A DNA stretch of 64,000 nt from UBA2834 sp963623365 (GCA_963623365.1 CAVFJY010000002.1:47521-111520); one strand, 5' to 3'; counted from the first letter of the stretch, positions 25,779 to 35,443 are shown. Notes: generated from the letters alone by a model not told the origin. Translations and numbers: made by a program.

Positions 25779-25869
25779 TGGTGCGCCCGACTAGACTCGA
25801 ACTAGCACAGCCGTTTGATTAGCCACTAGCACCTCAAGCTAGCGTGTCTACCAATTCCACCACGGGCGC
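25779..25869 (-). tRNA. tRNA-Leu (anticodon GAG)
   Basis: Class II tRNA of about 91 nt with a long variable arm. Acceptor GCGCCCG/CGGGCGC, anticodon stem CTAGC/GCTAG around TTGAGGT (anticodon GAG), T loop TTCGAGT, encoded CCA. Confidence 0.93.
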
Positions 25870-25919
25870 AATAGTCATATTTTAGCACGCTTCTCTCTTT
25901 TTGTAAAATCCCTGCCCTG

Positions 25920-27707
25920 CTATGGCGTAATATTCACTATCTGTTTTGCCGATGCCCAATAGCGCACATCCGCAAAACGGTCTAATGCATCCGTCATCAC
26001 TACATCATCCGCAAACACTCGCACCTGCTCATCATAATAATAATTCATGCTCGACCGATAAATTCCCAGCGCTGGCGCTTCCTCGACCCAATATTTCAAG
26101 AAAGTCTCATATTTCGTCTTTTTTGTCGCCAAATTCGTCGTGATATGTGCCGACAACAGCGCATCGTCTACCAAAGCATTACTATAATTGCTGAAATTCC
26201 ATCCCGAACCCGATGCCTGCGTCGAGCTATAATACACGAACGGATCCGCAGACACACCCAAATCTACTTCATAAATCAAAATGTCATAATCGCGCGGCCG
26301 CACTACGGTTACAAAGAAATCCTCCGACATCAGGCTTTCATCAAATACGCTCATCGACACTTCAAAACCTAAGGTTTTTAATTCTGTCGCAAAGCGTTCC
26401 GCCACCTCCGCAATCGTGTCACGTTTTGCTACCGCCAGCGAAATCTGCACGCGCTCGCCCTCTTCATTCAGCAACACATCGTCAGCATAACTATAACCCG
26501 CATCCACCAGCAACTGTTTCGCCGCCTCAAGATCATATGCTGGCAATTCCGGATAATCCAGTTCCATCTGACTTGCTAAAATCGGATAATCCAATTCCTG
26601 CGACTCATCTATCGCTTCACTTCGCACCTTCGCCATGTCTACACCCTGCTGGATTGCTTTGCGCACTTTCACTTTGCTAAGATCCGCTCCCGTCGTATTC
26701 ATAAAAGCATAAGCTCCACCATTAATTAGCGCCGTTCTCTTACCGATTGTCGCTGGCAATTCGTCCGCATCCTCTGCGCTCAGTTCCGCCGTCCCGCGCA
26801 CATCGCTCGCCCCTAATGCCGCAATAATATCTTCCTCATTTTCATAAGTCTTTATTGCAAACGAGTATAACATTGCATCCTTCAGGAAATAATTTTCGTT
26901 CCGATTCAGATAAATCGTTTGCAAATTCGTTTCATTCGCACTCGCCGCCTGAATCGCATTCAGCACAAATGGCCCCGAGCAAACCGGATTCGATGAAAAA
27001 TTGCTTTCATATACTAGCGCTGGGCTTATATTTTCCAAGACATGTGCTGGCAACAATGGAAATTCCAGCGAATCCATAAATTCTAAATATGCCGACGGCA
27101 ACGTAAACTCAACTGTTTTTTCATCAATTTTCTTCAAACTAATCTTCGAAAAATCCGCCGAAATCGTTGTCTTTGCCGTTGGATCCGCAATCAATTTTAC
27201 CGTATACATTAAATCATCGGCCGTAATCGGCTCATTATCCGACCAATAAATCTCATCGCGCAGCGTCACTGTCCAGATTTTCCCCGTTTCATCCATCGTT
27301 ACCGACTTCGCCAGCTCACCTTTCATATGCCCCGTCGTATCCGGCGACACCACATTCGCAAACAGCAACTTCGCCAATGTCTTTTCTGAACTCGTCGCCG
27401 CATATAGTGGATTCATTGAGTTTACCTTCCCTAAAGTCGCTTCACTATAATCTCCCCCCGCTACATAAGCCTCTGTCTCATAAGCGTCGCTATACCAAAA
27501 AATTTGCACAACCGCAAATAATAGCACTACTAGCACCAGCAGCGCCCACTCTACTACCCACAGTCGCACTTCTCGCGCATTCTGTAGGCGCCCCATAAAG
27601 CGACTCGTAAAATGTTTCCCGATTCGATCGAGCATCTCATGCCAGCGCGTCGCCAGACTCTTTCGCTGCTTTTTCATTCGCCCACTCTTTTTCAATTGTA
27701 ATTTCAT
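25920..27707 (-). CDS. Membrane-anchored oligopeptide-binding protein (SBP family 5, OppA-like)
   Basis: The 595-residue protein matches family 5 extracellular solute-binding proteins: KIWTVTLRDEIYWSDNEPITADD, an SGPFVL-type segment and VRKAIQQGVDMAKV. Such proteins deliver peptides to an ABC permease. Instead of a lipobox it has a basic N-tail and one transmembrane helix (about 52-72) that tethers it to the membrane. No permease or ATPase genes adjoin it. It follows secG directly; its ribosome binding site lies in the last codons of secG. Last gene of the uvrC-holin-secG operon. Confidence 0.85.
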   Translation of the reverse strand: MKLQLKKSGRMKKQRKSLATRWHEMLDRIGKHFTSRFMGRLQNAREVRLWVVEWALLVLVVLLFAVVQIFWYSDAYETEAYVAGGDYSEATLGKVNSMNPLYAATSSEKTLAKLLFANVVSPDTTGHMKGELAKSVTMDETGKIWTVTLRDEIYWSDNEPITADDLMYTVKLIADPTAKTTISADFSKISLKKIDEKTVEFTLPSAYLEFMDSLEFPLLPAHVLENISPALVYESNFSSNPVCSGPFVLNAIQAASANETNLQTIYLNRNENYFLKDAMLYSFAIKTYENEEDIIAALGASDVRGTAELSAEDADELPATIGKRTALINGGAYAFMNTTGADLSKVKVRKAIQQGVDMAKVRSEAIDESQELDYPILASQMELDYPELPAYDLEAAKQLLVDAGYSYADDVLLNEEGERVQISLAVAKRDTIAEVAERFATELKTLGFEVSMSVFDESLMSEDFFVTVVRPRDYDILIYEVDLGVSADPFVYYSSTQASGSGWNFSNYSNALVDDALLSAHITTNLATKKTKYETFLKYWVEEAPALGIYRSSMNYYYDEQVRVFADDVVMTDALDRFADVRYWASAKQIVNITP

Positions 27708-27932
27708 TTATCCTACAATTAAAATCGCTAAAATCGACAGCACAAAGATAAACGCCATCACAATCGTGGCATTATATAACGATTTTTCCAAACCACGGCG
27801 TTCAATATTTAATTCGCCCGAGCCACCAAAACCCGCACCTAGCGACGCGCCTCGCTGCTGCAATAGAATTAATAAAATCAGCAAAATTGCCGATACAAAA
27901 GTTACGATAGATAAAAACACACCTAGTTCCAT
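27708..27932 (-). CDS. secG: Preprotein translocase subunit SecG
   Basis: A 74-residue protein with two membrane helices around the conserved loop LLQQRGASLGAGFGGSG, the hallmark of SecG. It assists the SecYE channel. TAAAAT lies six bases before the ATG, so it may have its own leaderless transcript as well as read-through from upstream genes. Confidence 0.93.
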   Translation of the reverse strand: MELGVFLSIVTFVSAILLILLILLQQRGASLGAGFGGSGELNIERRGLEKSLYNATIVMAFIFVLSILAILIVG

Positions 27933-27936
27933 AGCT

Positions 27937-28314
27937 CTATTTTACATCAGATATCACTAAATTGACAAGCCAGTTGATACCCGAGATCGTTAAGCAACTA
28001 CAAATACAGCCCCAAAAATCAATCGTCACGTCAGGAATCACCCAAATTGTCAGCGCCACCATCGTCGCATTCACGATAACCGTAAACAGCCCCAGCGTTA
28101 GCATCATAAATGGTAACGCAAAAATCGTTACAATCGGCCGAATTACCGAATTTACTAATGAAAAAATAAATCCCGCCAATAGGTATAGTCCTACCGAATT
28201 ACGCAAACCTTCTGCGCCATCTTTAAAACCACAAAATAAATTAATGCAGATATACATCGCTGCCGTTGATACTAACCAACGAAAAACAAAACCGAGCAGC
28301 TGATTCTTAATCAT
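27937..28314 (-). CDS. Phage-holin-4_2/YvlD-family membrane protein
   Basis: 125 residues, four membrane helices, with the family block LVNSVIRPIVTIFALPFM followed by LGLFTVIVNA. These proteins are widespread and of uncertain function despite the holin name. It lies between uvrC and secG in one operon. Confidence 0.8.
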   Translation of the reverse strand: MIKNQLLGFVFRWLVSTAAMYICINLFCGFKDGAEGLRNSVGLYLLAGFIFSLVNSVIRPIVTIFALPFMMLTLGLFTVIVNATMVALTIWVIPDVTIDFWGCICSCLTISGINWLVNLVISDVK

Positions 28315-28325
28315 AATAACTTTAA

Positions 28326-29615
28326 TTATTTTAGCGCATCTTTTCGCTTCAATAAAGTGTGGTATTGAATTGCAAAACGATGGCTCTCATCGTCGATACG
28401 CGCAATCAATTTTGCAATATGGCTATCCACCGCCAGTTCCACCATTCGATAATCTTCCGCCCCCTCCAACAACACAATTCGCACCCGCGCATTCCTACTG
28501 TGGTCACCACTCTTATCTCGTCCAATTATCGGGATTTTTTCCACCGCCACCAAATCGCGCACCGCCGCCAGCTGCCCCACCGAGCCGTCTAATACAATCA
28601 AATCCGGTCTCCCCCAATCCTTCAAGTGTCGCAGACGTCGTTCCAACACCTCACGCATACTCGCGGGGTCATTGTTTTGTTGCTTCCGCAATTTAAACCG
28701 TCGATATTTCGTTCGATCCGCCGCGCCATTTATGAAACACACCATCGAGCCCACCACATTCATCCCCGCCTGATGGCTAATATCATAGCCCTCAATCCGC
28801 ACCGGCGGTTTCGCTAGCCTAAGCAGCTCGCACAAATCTTCCAGCGCCCGATCCGACGAAATGTCTAGCAATTCTTTATCTGAAAACACAATTTTCGTAC
28901 CAATTTCCTTCAGACAAAAATATTGATTTCGAAATTCCGCCGCCTGTTCATAGTCACCTCGCTTTGCCGCTGCATACATCGCCCGTTCAAGCTCACGTAT
29001 CAACTTCTTTCGATTGCCTTTCAAATAACTGATCATCCGCCGCAAATTCCGCTTATATTCCTGCGGCGTCATCTTCCCCGTCTCAATTCCAGGCGTTAGC
29101 CCCAAATCCGTATTCAAACTTTTTCGTCCCGTATACGGCTTGTCATAATACGGGAAAATCTTCCGCAAAATCCGCAAGGCTCGCACAATCGCTACTCTGC
29201 CGTAGTATGGCCCATAATATTCCGCGCCATCATCTTCCGGATTGCGCGTCATCGATACATATGGCACCGCCGATTTCATATCAATTCGTACATAGCTCAC
29301 CGTCTTACCATCGCGCAACAAAATATTCCACTTTGGCATATAGCGTTTAATCATTTCTGACTCCAAAAACAGTGCATCCATCTCCGTCTCAACTACAATC
29401 CAATCCGTATCATCGATTTCCGCGACTAGCGCCCGCGTTTTCGCATCTTTACGTTCCGGCGACTGAAAATATTGCCGCACACGATTTCGCAAAATCGCCG
29501 CCTTGCCCACATAAATTACTTCACCCTCGCGATTTTTATGAAAATACACCCCCGGCTCTTTCGGGAGTTCTTTCAGTTTCGCTTTTAATTTCGGCGTTAA
29601 ACTTACGCTTGCCAT
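28326..29615 (-). CDS. uvrC: Excinuclease ABC subunit C, short form
   Basis: It contains the GIY-YIG nuclease domain (about 18-95, PGVYFHK and IYVGKA) and a UVR segment (about 205-240). The RNase H-like nuclease follows, with Asp278 in YDIS, Asp343 in IVLDG and His412 in ESHRFA. It performs the dual incision in nucleotide excision repair. At 429 residues it ends right after the RNase H domain and lacks the tandem helix-hairpin-helix tail of usual 600-residue UvrC. The region that carries iron-sulphur cysteines in E. coli has none. TATAAT six bases before the ATG at 29615 supports this start. Confidence 0.9.
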   Translation of the reverse strand: MASVSLTPKLKAKLKELPKEPGVYFHKNREGEVIYVGKAAILRNRVRQYFQSPERKDAKTRALVAEIDDTDWIVVETEMDALFLESEMIKRYMPKWNILLRDGKTVSYVRIDMKSAVPYVSMTRNPEDDGAEYYGPYYGRVAIVRALRILRKIFPYYDKPYTGRKSLNTDLGLTPGIETGKMTPQEYKRNLRRMISYLKGNRKKLIRELERAMYAAAKRGDYEQAAEFRNQYFCLKEIGTKIVFSDKELLDISSDRALEDLCELLRLAKPPVRIEGYDISHQAGMNVVGSMVCFINGAADRTKYRRFKLRKQQNNDPASMREVLERRLRHLKDWGRPDLIVLDGSVGQLAAVRDLVAVEKIPIIGRDKSGDHSRNARVRIVLLEGAEDYRMVELAVDSHIAKLIARIDDESHRFAIQYHTLLKRKDALK

Positions 29616-29621
29616 AGTCTT

Positions 29622-29627
29622 ATTATA
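29622..29627 (-). promoter_or_regulatory. -10 of uvrC, predicted leaderless start
   Basis: TATAAT on the minus strand, six bases before the ATG at 29615, with no ribosome binding site between. Confidence 0.55.
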
Positions 29628-29633
29628 TCGCAC

Positions 29634-29662
29634 AAAAAGCCACCCATCTCTGAGTGGCTTTT
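29634..29662 (-). terminator. Intrinsic terminator of the gene ending at 29677
   Basis: AAGCCAC/GTGGCTT stem followed by a T5 run on the minus strand, just upstream of the uvrC promoter. Confidence 0.8.
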
Positions 29663-29676
29663 ATCATAATGAGAAA

Positions 29677-31827
29677 TTATAAATTCAAAAGATTGAAATC
29701 ATCAATCGCTTCTACGTCAGATAAATTATAACTTGCACCTAACGCATTTAGCACACTGCTGCTACTTGAATTATCGTATTCGTTATAATATTCCATCATA
29801 GCATCTACGCATTTATCTACACTGTCGTAACCGAGTACAGAAAGATAGTCTTCTTCTTCATACTCTTCGCAAACTTCCCGATACGAATACTTCATATATT
29901 CGCCCATCACATCATTGTAGGCGCTCATTACGTCTTCAACTACGCTTTTGATATCCTTTGCATTATCTAGCTCACTTTCGCTTATCGATTCGAAGTTAAT
30001 TGCGACACTACCAATATTCTCATTATTTTCGGTATTTGCAATTTTAATCTCTATCGCCTTCAGCTCGTGCGTCCACGGCGTAACACCTAAGAAAATTCTT
30101 TCGTCAGTTGTATCGCTCGTATTTATCATCGAATCAGAATCGTCCCAGTAATCATCTAGGTCATAATCTTCATCTTCGTCATCTAGATCCATTGAGCTTT
30201 TAATCGCCGAACTCTTGCTACTACTCACGCCCGATAAACCCAAAACACCAGATATTACCTCCGACACACAGGTCGATAATTCTTCCATTTCCGATGTTTC
30301 TTCTAGCGCCTCGCCAAAAGCATCGCTCTTATCTTCATCGATTTCAACTTCGTAATAATTCACGCCGTTGCGCGATTCGACTACTGAACCTTCCTTCAGT
30401 GACACAAATTCATTCGCATGATATAGCTCCGCTACTTTGCTCCGGAAAGTCTCGCTCATTAAATTATTGCTTGCCTCCGACAAGCATTCATAGTCTTTGA
30501 ATTCATCACTATTCAGCTTAACTGCGATCCATTTATTACTCAGAATCTCCGTAATTTTATTAGCAAAATTATCTGCAAGCTCCTTCTGTTCTTCCGTTAC
30601 ATCACTCGGAGTACTAGAATTCACAATTTTACTTACATCTCCCGTTCGGAAATAAAATGAATTCGCATCCCTAAGAACAATGCCGCCATTAAGCGTGTCG
30701 CCATTGAATGGTTCTTCTTCAAACTGCACATTCAAGCTCAGCATCGGCAAATTACCATTTGCCGTCGTCGCATTGCTCGACGTCGCACCTAAGATTGGTG
30801 CGCTCAGCAAATTCTCAATCGCATCACCTACTTGGCGTTCTGGTGCTTCGTGTTGGTTGTACCAAATCACGCCAAAAATCGCACCGCCAACTAGCAGCAC
30901 AAACAATACAATCAAGCTAATAATCAACCCTGTCTTTTTCTTCTTTGGCTGCGCCCCCAGCGCAGGCGCCGTTGTTGCTGCTGGCGTCGAACTCGTTGGC
31001 ATTCCGGCTGGAATTGGTTGCGGCGTTGTTGCAACTGCCGCCTGCATCGACTCCATTGTCGTCGTAGGCGTCGTCGGCGTCACCGTCGCTGGCTCTATCG
31101 TCGCTTCTGGCGTTGTCATAGACGTAGGCGTTGTTGCCGTTTCTGGCATCGCCGTACTTTCCGGTGTCGTCATATCTTCCGACATCGTTGGCTTTGCCGC
31201 ATTCTCTGGCGCTACCGCATTTTCCGCCGGCCCCGCATTCATCGCGCTCATCGTCGGCGCCGCCTCGTTTGCCGACATATTTACATCTGCCGGCGCAGTA
31301 TTTGCGCCCATTGTTTCGCTCGTAATCGCGTCCGCCAGCGGCGCGTCAGTGGCTGTCGTGTTTGCGGTCACCACCTCTGGCGTCACATTCCCCGCTTCTG
31401 TCGACATCGCAACCTCGTTGTCGCCTGACAACTCCGTTTCGAGTCCAGAAAGCTCATTTACAGTCAAATCCGGATTGGAATCAGTGTCAAAACCATCGGA
31501 TTTGAGCGTAGGATTTAAATTATCTTCGTTCACGCTTTCCTTTCTTAATTCTTCTTCATTATTAATTGGTTTTACCGGCACTTCATCCGCCAAACCTTCC
31601 GAGCCAAATGCGCCTTCCAACTCCCCAAGCGCATCCGACTTAGACTTTTTTTGATCGTAAATTAGTGGATTGACCGTATCTTCCTGGTCAGCAACGAACT
31701 CTTCTTCCGCCATCGCTTCTTCCTCAATGACAAGCCTTTCTGCTCGCGTCTTTCCGTCGACAATCTCTGGCTCATCACTTTCGTTCAGTGCTGCTTCCAT
31801 TTCTCTGGCGTTGCTGTCGTCAGGCAT
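29677..31827 (-). CDS. Large acidic single-pass membrane protein with low-complexity N-tail
   Basis: A 716-residue protein. Residues 1-300 are acidic and then Thr/Ala/Pro/Met repetitive (TTPESTAMPETATTPTS type) and presumably cytoplasmic. KKKK precedes one transmembrane helix (about 303-325), followed by a roughly 390-residue extracytoplasmic domain rich in Ser, Asp, Glu and Tyr with four cysteines or more. There is no signal peptide and no sorting signal. I recognise no family. It is transcribed after the small membrane protein at 31834. Confidence 0.65.
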   Translation of the reverse strand: MPDDSNAREMEAALNESDEPEIVDGKTRAERLVIEEEAMAEEEFVADQEDTVNPLIYDQKKSKSDALGELEGAFGSEGLADEVPVKPINNEEELRKESVNEDNLNPTLKSDGFDTDSNPDLTVNELSGLETELSGDNEVAMSTEAGNVTPEVVTANTTATDAPLADAITSETMGANTAPADVNMSANEAAPTMSAMNAGPAENAVAPENAAKPTMSEDMTTPESTAMPETATTPTSMTTPEATIEPATVTPTTPTTTMESMQAAVATTPQPIPAGMPTSSTPAATTAPALGAQPKKKKTGLIISLIVLFVLLVGGAIFGVIWYNQHEAPERQVGDAIENLLSAPILGATSSNATTANGNLPMLSLNVQFEEEPFNGDTLNGGIVLRDANSFYFRTGDVSKIVNSSTPSDVTEEQKELADNFANKITEILSNKWIAVKLNSDEFKDYECLSEASNNLMSETFRSKVAELYHANEFVSLKEGSVVESRNGVNYYEVEIDEDKSDAFGEALEETSEMEELSTCVSEVISGVLGLSGVSSSKSSAIKSSMDLDDEDEDYDLDDYWDDSDSMINTSDTTDERIFLGVTPWTHELKAIEIKIANTENNENIGSVAINFESISESELDNAKDIKSVVEDVMSAYNDVMGEYMKYSYREVCEEYEEEDYLSVLGYDSVDKCVDAMMEYYNEYDNSSSSSVLNALGASYNLSDVEAIDDFNLLNL

Positions 31828-31833
31828 GGAAAA

Positions 31834-32148
31834 CTATTCTCCGTCTTCGGTGTAATCTTCGTTGTAACCGCTTACTTCTTGGCAGGTTGTCGTATGGTCT
31901 TTTACGACATCTTCATATTTATTCAATAGTTCGCTCGAGAAGACGTATAGCCAGACCGCAATCCCTGCAAAAATCAGCGTCGTACAAGCAAACAAAGCAT
32001 AGAAGAATGTGTATTTCCCCGTAACCTTGTGGTTCTCTGGATTACGCTCTGTTAGAATACCTACAGGCAATTCCCGCATTTTATTTGTTGTTTTTTTACT
32101 ACTAGCCTTAGTAGTACTTTTCTTTTTTGGAGCAACTTTCGTCGCCAT
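31834..32148 (-). CDS. Small single-pass membrane protein
   Basis: About 104 residues: Lys/Thr/Ser-rich basic N-tail, one transmembrane helix (about 48-70), and a short acidic extracytoplasmic C-tail. The ATG at 32148 is chosen because AAAGGAGGG lies just upstream. An extended -10 TGT-TATATT is further upstream. It forms an operon with the large membrane protein that begins six bases after its stop. Function unknown. Confidence 0.65.
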   Translation of the reverse strand: MATKVAPKKKSTTKASSKKTTNKMRELPVGILTERNPENHKVTGKYTFFYALFACTTLIFAGIAVWLYVFSSELLNKYEDVVKDHTTTCQEVSGYNEDYTEDGE

Positions 32149-32230
32149 AGCAAAATGCCCTCCTTTATTGTGCTTTAGCTTAAATATAACACAAAAATTG
32201 TTCAACGCCAAAAAATCACAAGCATTATGT

Positions 32231-32236
32231 TATAAT
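32231..32236 (+). promoter_or_regulatory. Extended -10 of eno
   Basis: TGT-TATAAT at 32228-32236, about 40 bases before the ATG, with GGGAG as ribosome binding site. Confidence 0.7.
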
Positions 32237-32275
32237 TAACTCAAGAGATTTTGTGCATAAAGGGAGAAAGTATCT

Positions 32276-33571
32276 ATGCAAGAAAAGAAATTCAATATCA
32301 AATTTATCCATGCCCGTCAGATTCTTGATTCGCGTGGCAATCCGACCGTCGAAGCCGACGTCGTACTCGAAGGCGGCCATGCTGGTCGTGCCGCGGTCCC
32401 GTCGGGCGCCTCTACCGGTGCCGGCGAAGCGCTCGAATTACGCGACGGTGACGACAAAGCTTTTGGTGGCAAAGGTGTTCTTAAAGCCGTTTGGAATGTA
32501 AATAATAAAATTAGCGATGTATTGATTGGCAATGACGCCAGCAACCAGCGCCAAATCGACCAACTCATGCTTGACCTCGATGGCACCGACAATAAGTCCA
32601 ATCTCGGCGCGAATGCTATTCTTGCCGTCTCGCTCGCAACCGCCAAAGCCGTTGCGCACGCCAAAAGTAAACGCTTCTATGAATATGTCGCCGAATTGGC
32701 CGGCACAACCGATGAAATGTGCTTGCCAATGCCAATGATGAATGTCATGAATGGTGGCGCACATGCCGACTGGTCTACTGATTTTCAAGAATATATGATT
32801 ACTCCTGTTAGCGCCGGCAACATTGCTGAAGCTGTCCGCATGGGCGCCGAAGTCTTCCATGCCCTGAAAAGTGTTTTGAAAGAGCGTGGCTATGCGACTA
32901 CTGTTGGCGACGAAGGTGGTTATGCGCCATTCGTCAAAGACGGCAACAATGAGCCACTCGAGCTAATCAAGCTCGCCGTCGAAAAAGCCGGCTACAAACT
33001 CGGCGAAAATATTGCTATCGCGATGGATATTGCCGCTTCCGAATTTGCCAAAGACGACCATTACGAGCTCAAAACTAATGGCGATTGGAAATCCAGTAAC
33101 GATCTCGCGAACTGGTATCAATGGATTATCGAAAATTATCCTGTCGTCTCGATCGAAGATGGTCTTGGCGAAAATGACTGGACCGGTTGGCAGATGCTTA
33201 CCAATCGTTTCGGCGACAACACTCAGCTCGTTGGCGACGATCTCTTCGTTACGAATTCCAAGCTACTCCAACGCGGTATTGACGAGCATGCTGCCAACTC
33301 TATTCTCATTAAGCCAAATCAGATCGGCTCACTTACTGAGACTATTGATACCGTCTTACTTGCCAAGGCGCACGGTTACACTTGCGTCATGTCGCATCGC
33401 TCTGGCGAAACCGAAGATACCTCAATTGCGCATCTCGCCGTTGGGCTTGGTACCGGTCAAATCAAGACCGGCTCACTCAGCCGCACCGAACGCATCGCCA
33501 AATACAACGAGCTTATGCGCATTGCTGAGTCCAATCGCACGCTTGGCCTCAAAAATCCATTCAAAAAATAA
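32276..33571 (+). CDS. eno: Enolase
   Basis: The 431-residue protein has the N-terminus ARQILDSRGNPTVEADV, GASTGAGEALELRDGD, the catalytic VGDEGGYAP, SIEDGLGENDW, GDDLFVTN and the signature LIKPNQIGSLTET with SHRSGETED. It interconverts 2-phosphoglycerate and phosphoenolpyruvate. Length and motifs are fully normal. Single gene with its own promoter and terminator. Confidence 0.98.
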   Translation: MQEKKFNIKFIHARQILDSRGNPTVEADVVLEGGHAGRAAVPSGASTGAGEALELRDGDDKAFGGKGVLKAVWNVNNKISDVLIGNDASNQRQIDQLMLDLDGTDNKSNLGANAILAVSLATAKAVAHAKSKRFYEYVAELAGTTDEMCLPMPMMNVMNGGAHADWSTDFQEYMITPVSAGNIAEAVRMGAEVFHALKSVLKERGYATTVGDEGGYAPFVKDGNNEPLELIKLAVEKAGYKLGENIAIAMDIAASEFAKDDHYELKTNGDWKSSNDLANWYQWIIENYPVVSIEDGLGENDWTGWQMLTNRFGDNTQLVGDDLFVTNSKLLQRGIDEHAANSILIKPNQIGSLTETIDTVLLAKAHGYTCVMSHRSGETEDTSIAHLAVGLGTGQIKTGSLSRTERIAKYNELMRIAESNRTLGLKNPFKK

Positions 33572-33590
33572 AAAATCTCTTTCTCCCCCA

Positions 33591-33619
33591 AAAATCTCCC
33601 CCGCAAGGGGAGATTTTTT
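33591..33619. terminator. Bidirectional intrinsic terminator after eno
   Basis: AAATCTCCCC/GGGGAGATTT stem with a T run, between the convergent genes ending at 33571 and 33685. Confidence 0.9.
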
Positions 33620-33684
33620 ATTTGCAACTTTTCTTAACAGAACCAAAACTAAACTATTCGTGACACTCGCACAAGCTAAGCAAG

Positions 33685-34152
33685 CTAAATCAAGCTAAAG
33701 CCCAAATACGACGCCGTCATCATAATTGCGCCCGCTAATAACACGCCCAGCGTCACCGCCGCTGTCGCCGATTTAAAGCCCATTTTAATAAAGCTTGCTG
33801 CCAAAATCCCCGTCCAAGCACCCGTTCCAGGCAGCGGAATCCCCACAAAAATCATCAATGCAAAGAATAGCCCCGTTCGTCCTGCCTTTTGCGCCAATTG
33901 CTCCCCCGCTTTCACGCCCTTTGTCAAGCACCATTTACAAAACTTGCTAATTCCTTTTTTATTCTTTCCCCAATTCAAGAATTTACCGGCAAACAGATAA
34001 ATAAACGGTACCGGGATCATATTGCCAATAATACAAACAATATAAGATGGCAATACTGGCAAATCCATTATTTGCGAATACGGAATCGCCCCCCTTAGTT
34101 CCACCAAAGGCAGCATCGAAATTAATAATAACTGCAAATATTTTAAGACCAT
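33685..34152 (-). CDS. COG2426 small multidrug-export-type membrane protein
   Basis: 155 residues with about four hydrophobic segments and the family features LVELRGAIPY near the N-terminus and PLPGTGAWTGILAA near the middle. COG2426 proteins are annotated as putative small multidrug exporters without firm evidence. It starts one base after the pgi stop, so the two are co-transcribed. Confidence 0.75.
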   Translation of the reverse strand: MVLKYLQLLLISMLPLVELRGAIPYSQIMDLPVLPSYIVCIIGNMIPVPFIYLFAGKFLNWGKNKKGISKFCKWCLTKGVKAGEQLAQKAGRTGLFFALMIFVGIPLPGTGAWTGILAASFIKMGFKSATAAVTLGVLLAGAIMMTASYLGFSLI

Positions 34153-35412
34153 CTACTTACTATACCCAGGCTTGCCCAACAATTCAAACATCCGCGTCTT
34201 ATACGCCTCAACGCCAGGTTGATTAAATGGATTTACCCCTAGCGTAAAGCCGCTTAGCGCACAACTCATTTCGAAGAAATAAATTAAAGCCCCCAGCGAA
34301 CGCTCATCAATCTCCGGCATCACGATTTCCAGTACCGGCACGTCGCCCGCTAGGTGTGCTTCGCGCGTGGCCGCATTCGCCGTTTTGTTAATATAATCCA
34401 ATTCCTTGCCTTCTAGATATTGCAAACCATCCACGTCCTCACCAAACTTCGGCACAACCACGCCCATAAAATCCTGTTTCATTTCCACAAAAGTCTCAAA
34501 CAAAGCCCGTCGCCCTTCTTGGATATATTGCCCCATCGAATGCAAATCCGTAGAATCAATCACGCTCGCTGGAAAGATACCTTTGCCCTCTTTTCCTTCT
34601 GACTCACCAAACAGCTGTTTCCACCATTCATTAAATTGGCCAAATTGCGGTTCAAAATTCGCCAGAATTTCAATATCCCGCCCATTTTCCAGCAAGACAT
34701 TTCTCAGTGCCGCATATTCTGCCGCAGCGCCACCATCCGAAATCAACGCCATTCGTTCTTCGGCTGCTCCATCCATTAATCTATCAATATCAAAGCCCGC
34801 CACCGCGATTGCTAGCAGACCCACTGCTGTCAGCACCGAATAGCGTCCGCCAATATTATCTGGCACCACAAAACTTTCGTAACCTTTTGCTATCGCTTCG
34901 TCATGCAAAGCTCCTTTTCGCGCATCTGTTGTCGCATAAATCCGCTTCGCCGCAGCTGTTTCACCATATTTCTTAATCAACAGTTGTTTGAAAATTCGGA
35001 ATGCTACTGCCGGCTCCGTCGTCGTACCCGATTTCGAAATTACATTAATCGAGAAATCTTTTCCTTCAACTTCCGCCAATGCGCGCTTGAGCATACGCGA
35101 ACTAAGCGAATTGCCCGTGTATACAATTTTTGTACGACTACGTTCGCCTCCTAAAGCCTCGATTACCGCTCTGTGCCCCAGATAACTACCGCCAATCCCA
35201 ATACAGACTAGCACCTCCGAGTCGGCATTAATTTTCTCTGCTGCCGCTTTGATTCGTGCAAATTCGTTCTTGTCATAATTTACTGGCAAATCTACCCAGC
35301 CGCCAAAATCATCTTGCTGTGCCCGCGCCACATACTTTCGCGTCTCATCAATTTTTTCCTGGTAGCGTCCCTCGTCAATTAGCTGATGCTTTGCATACTT
35401 GAATTCAATCAT
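34153..35412 (-). CDS. pgi: Glucose-6-phosphate isomerase
   Basis: About 419 residues, the size of the short bacterial Pgi, with GIGGSYLGHRAV, VISKSGTTTEPA, NIGGRYSVLT and the C-terminal FNQPGVEAYK with its catalytic lysine. It interconverts glucose-6-phosphate and fructose-6-phosphate. The start at 35412 (MIEFKYAK) follows AAAGGAGG. An extended -10 TGC-TATAAT is at 35442-35437. Confidence 0.95.
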   Translation of the reverse strand: MIEFKYAKHQLIDEGRYQEKIDETRKYVARAQQDDFGGWVDLPVNYDKNEFARIKAAAEKINADSEVLVCIGIGGSYLGHRAVIEALGGERSRTKIVYTGNSLSSRMLKRALAEVEGKDFSINVISKSGTTTEPAVAFRIFKQLLIKKYGETAAAKRIYATTDARKGALHDEAIAKGYESFVVPDNIGGRYSVLTAVGLLAIAVAGFDIDRLMDGAAEERMALISDGGAAAEYAALRNVLLENGRDIEILANFEPQFGQFNEWWKQLFGESEGKEGKGIFPASVIDSTDLHSMGQYIQEGRRALFETFVEMKQDFMGVVVPKFGEDVDGLQYLEGKELDYINKTANAATREAHLAGDVPVLEIVMPEIDERSLGALIYFFEMSCALSGFTLGVNPFNQPGVEAYKTRMFELLGKPGYSK

Positions 35413-35443
35413 TCCGCCTCCTTTATCTATCCCTAAATTATAG

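Noticed and set aside
30680..31654. Plus-strand open frame of 324 codons rich in Val, Ala and Ser
   Set aside because: It is the antisense of the Thr/Ala/Pro low-complexity tail of the gene at 29677-31827, has no start signals, and its composition is explained by the repeats of that gene.
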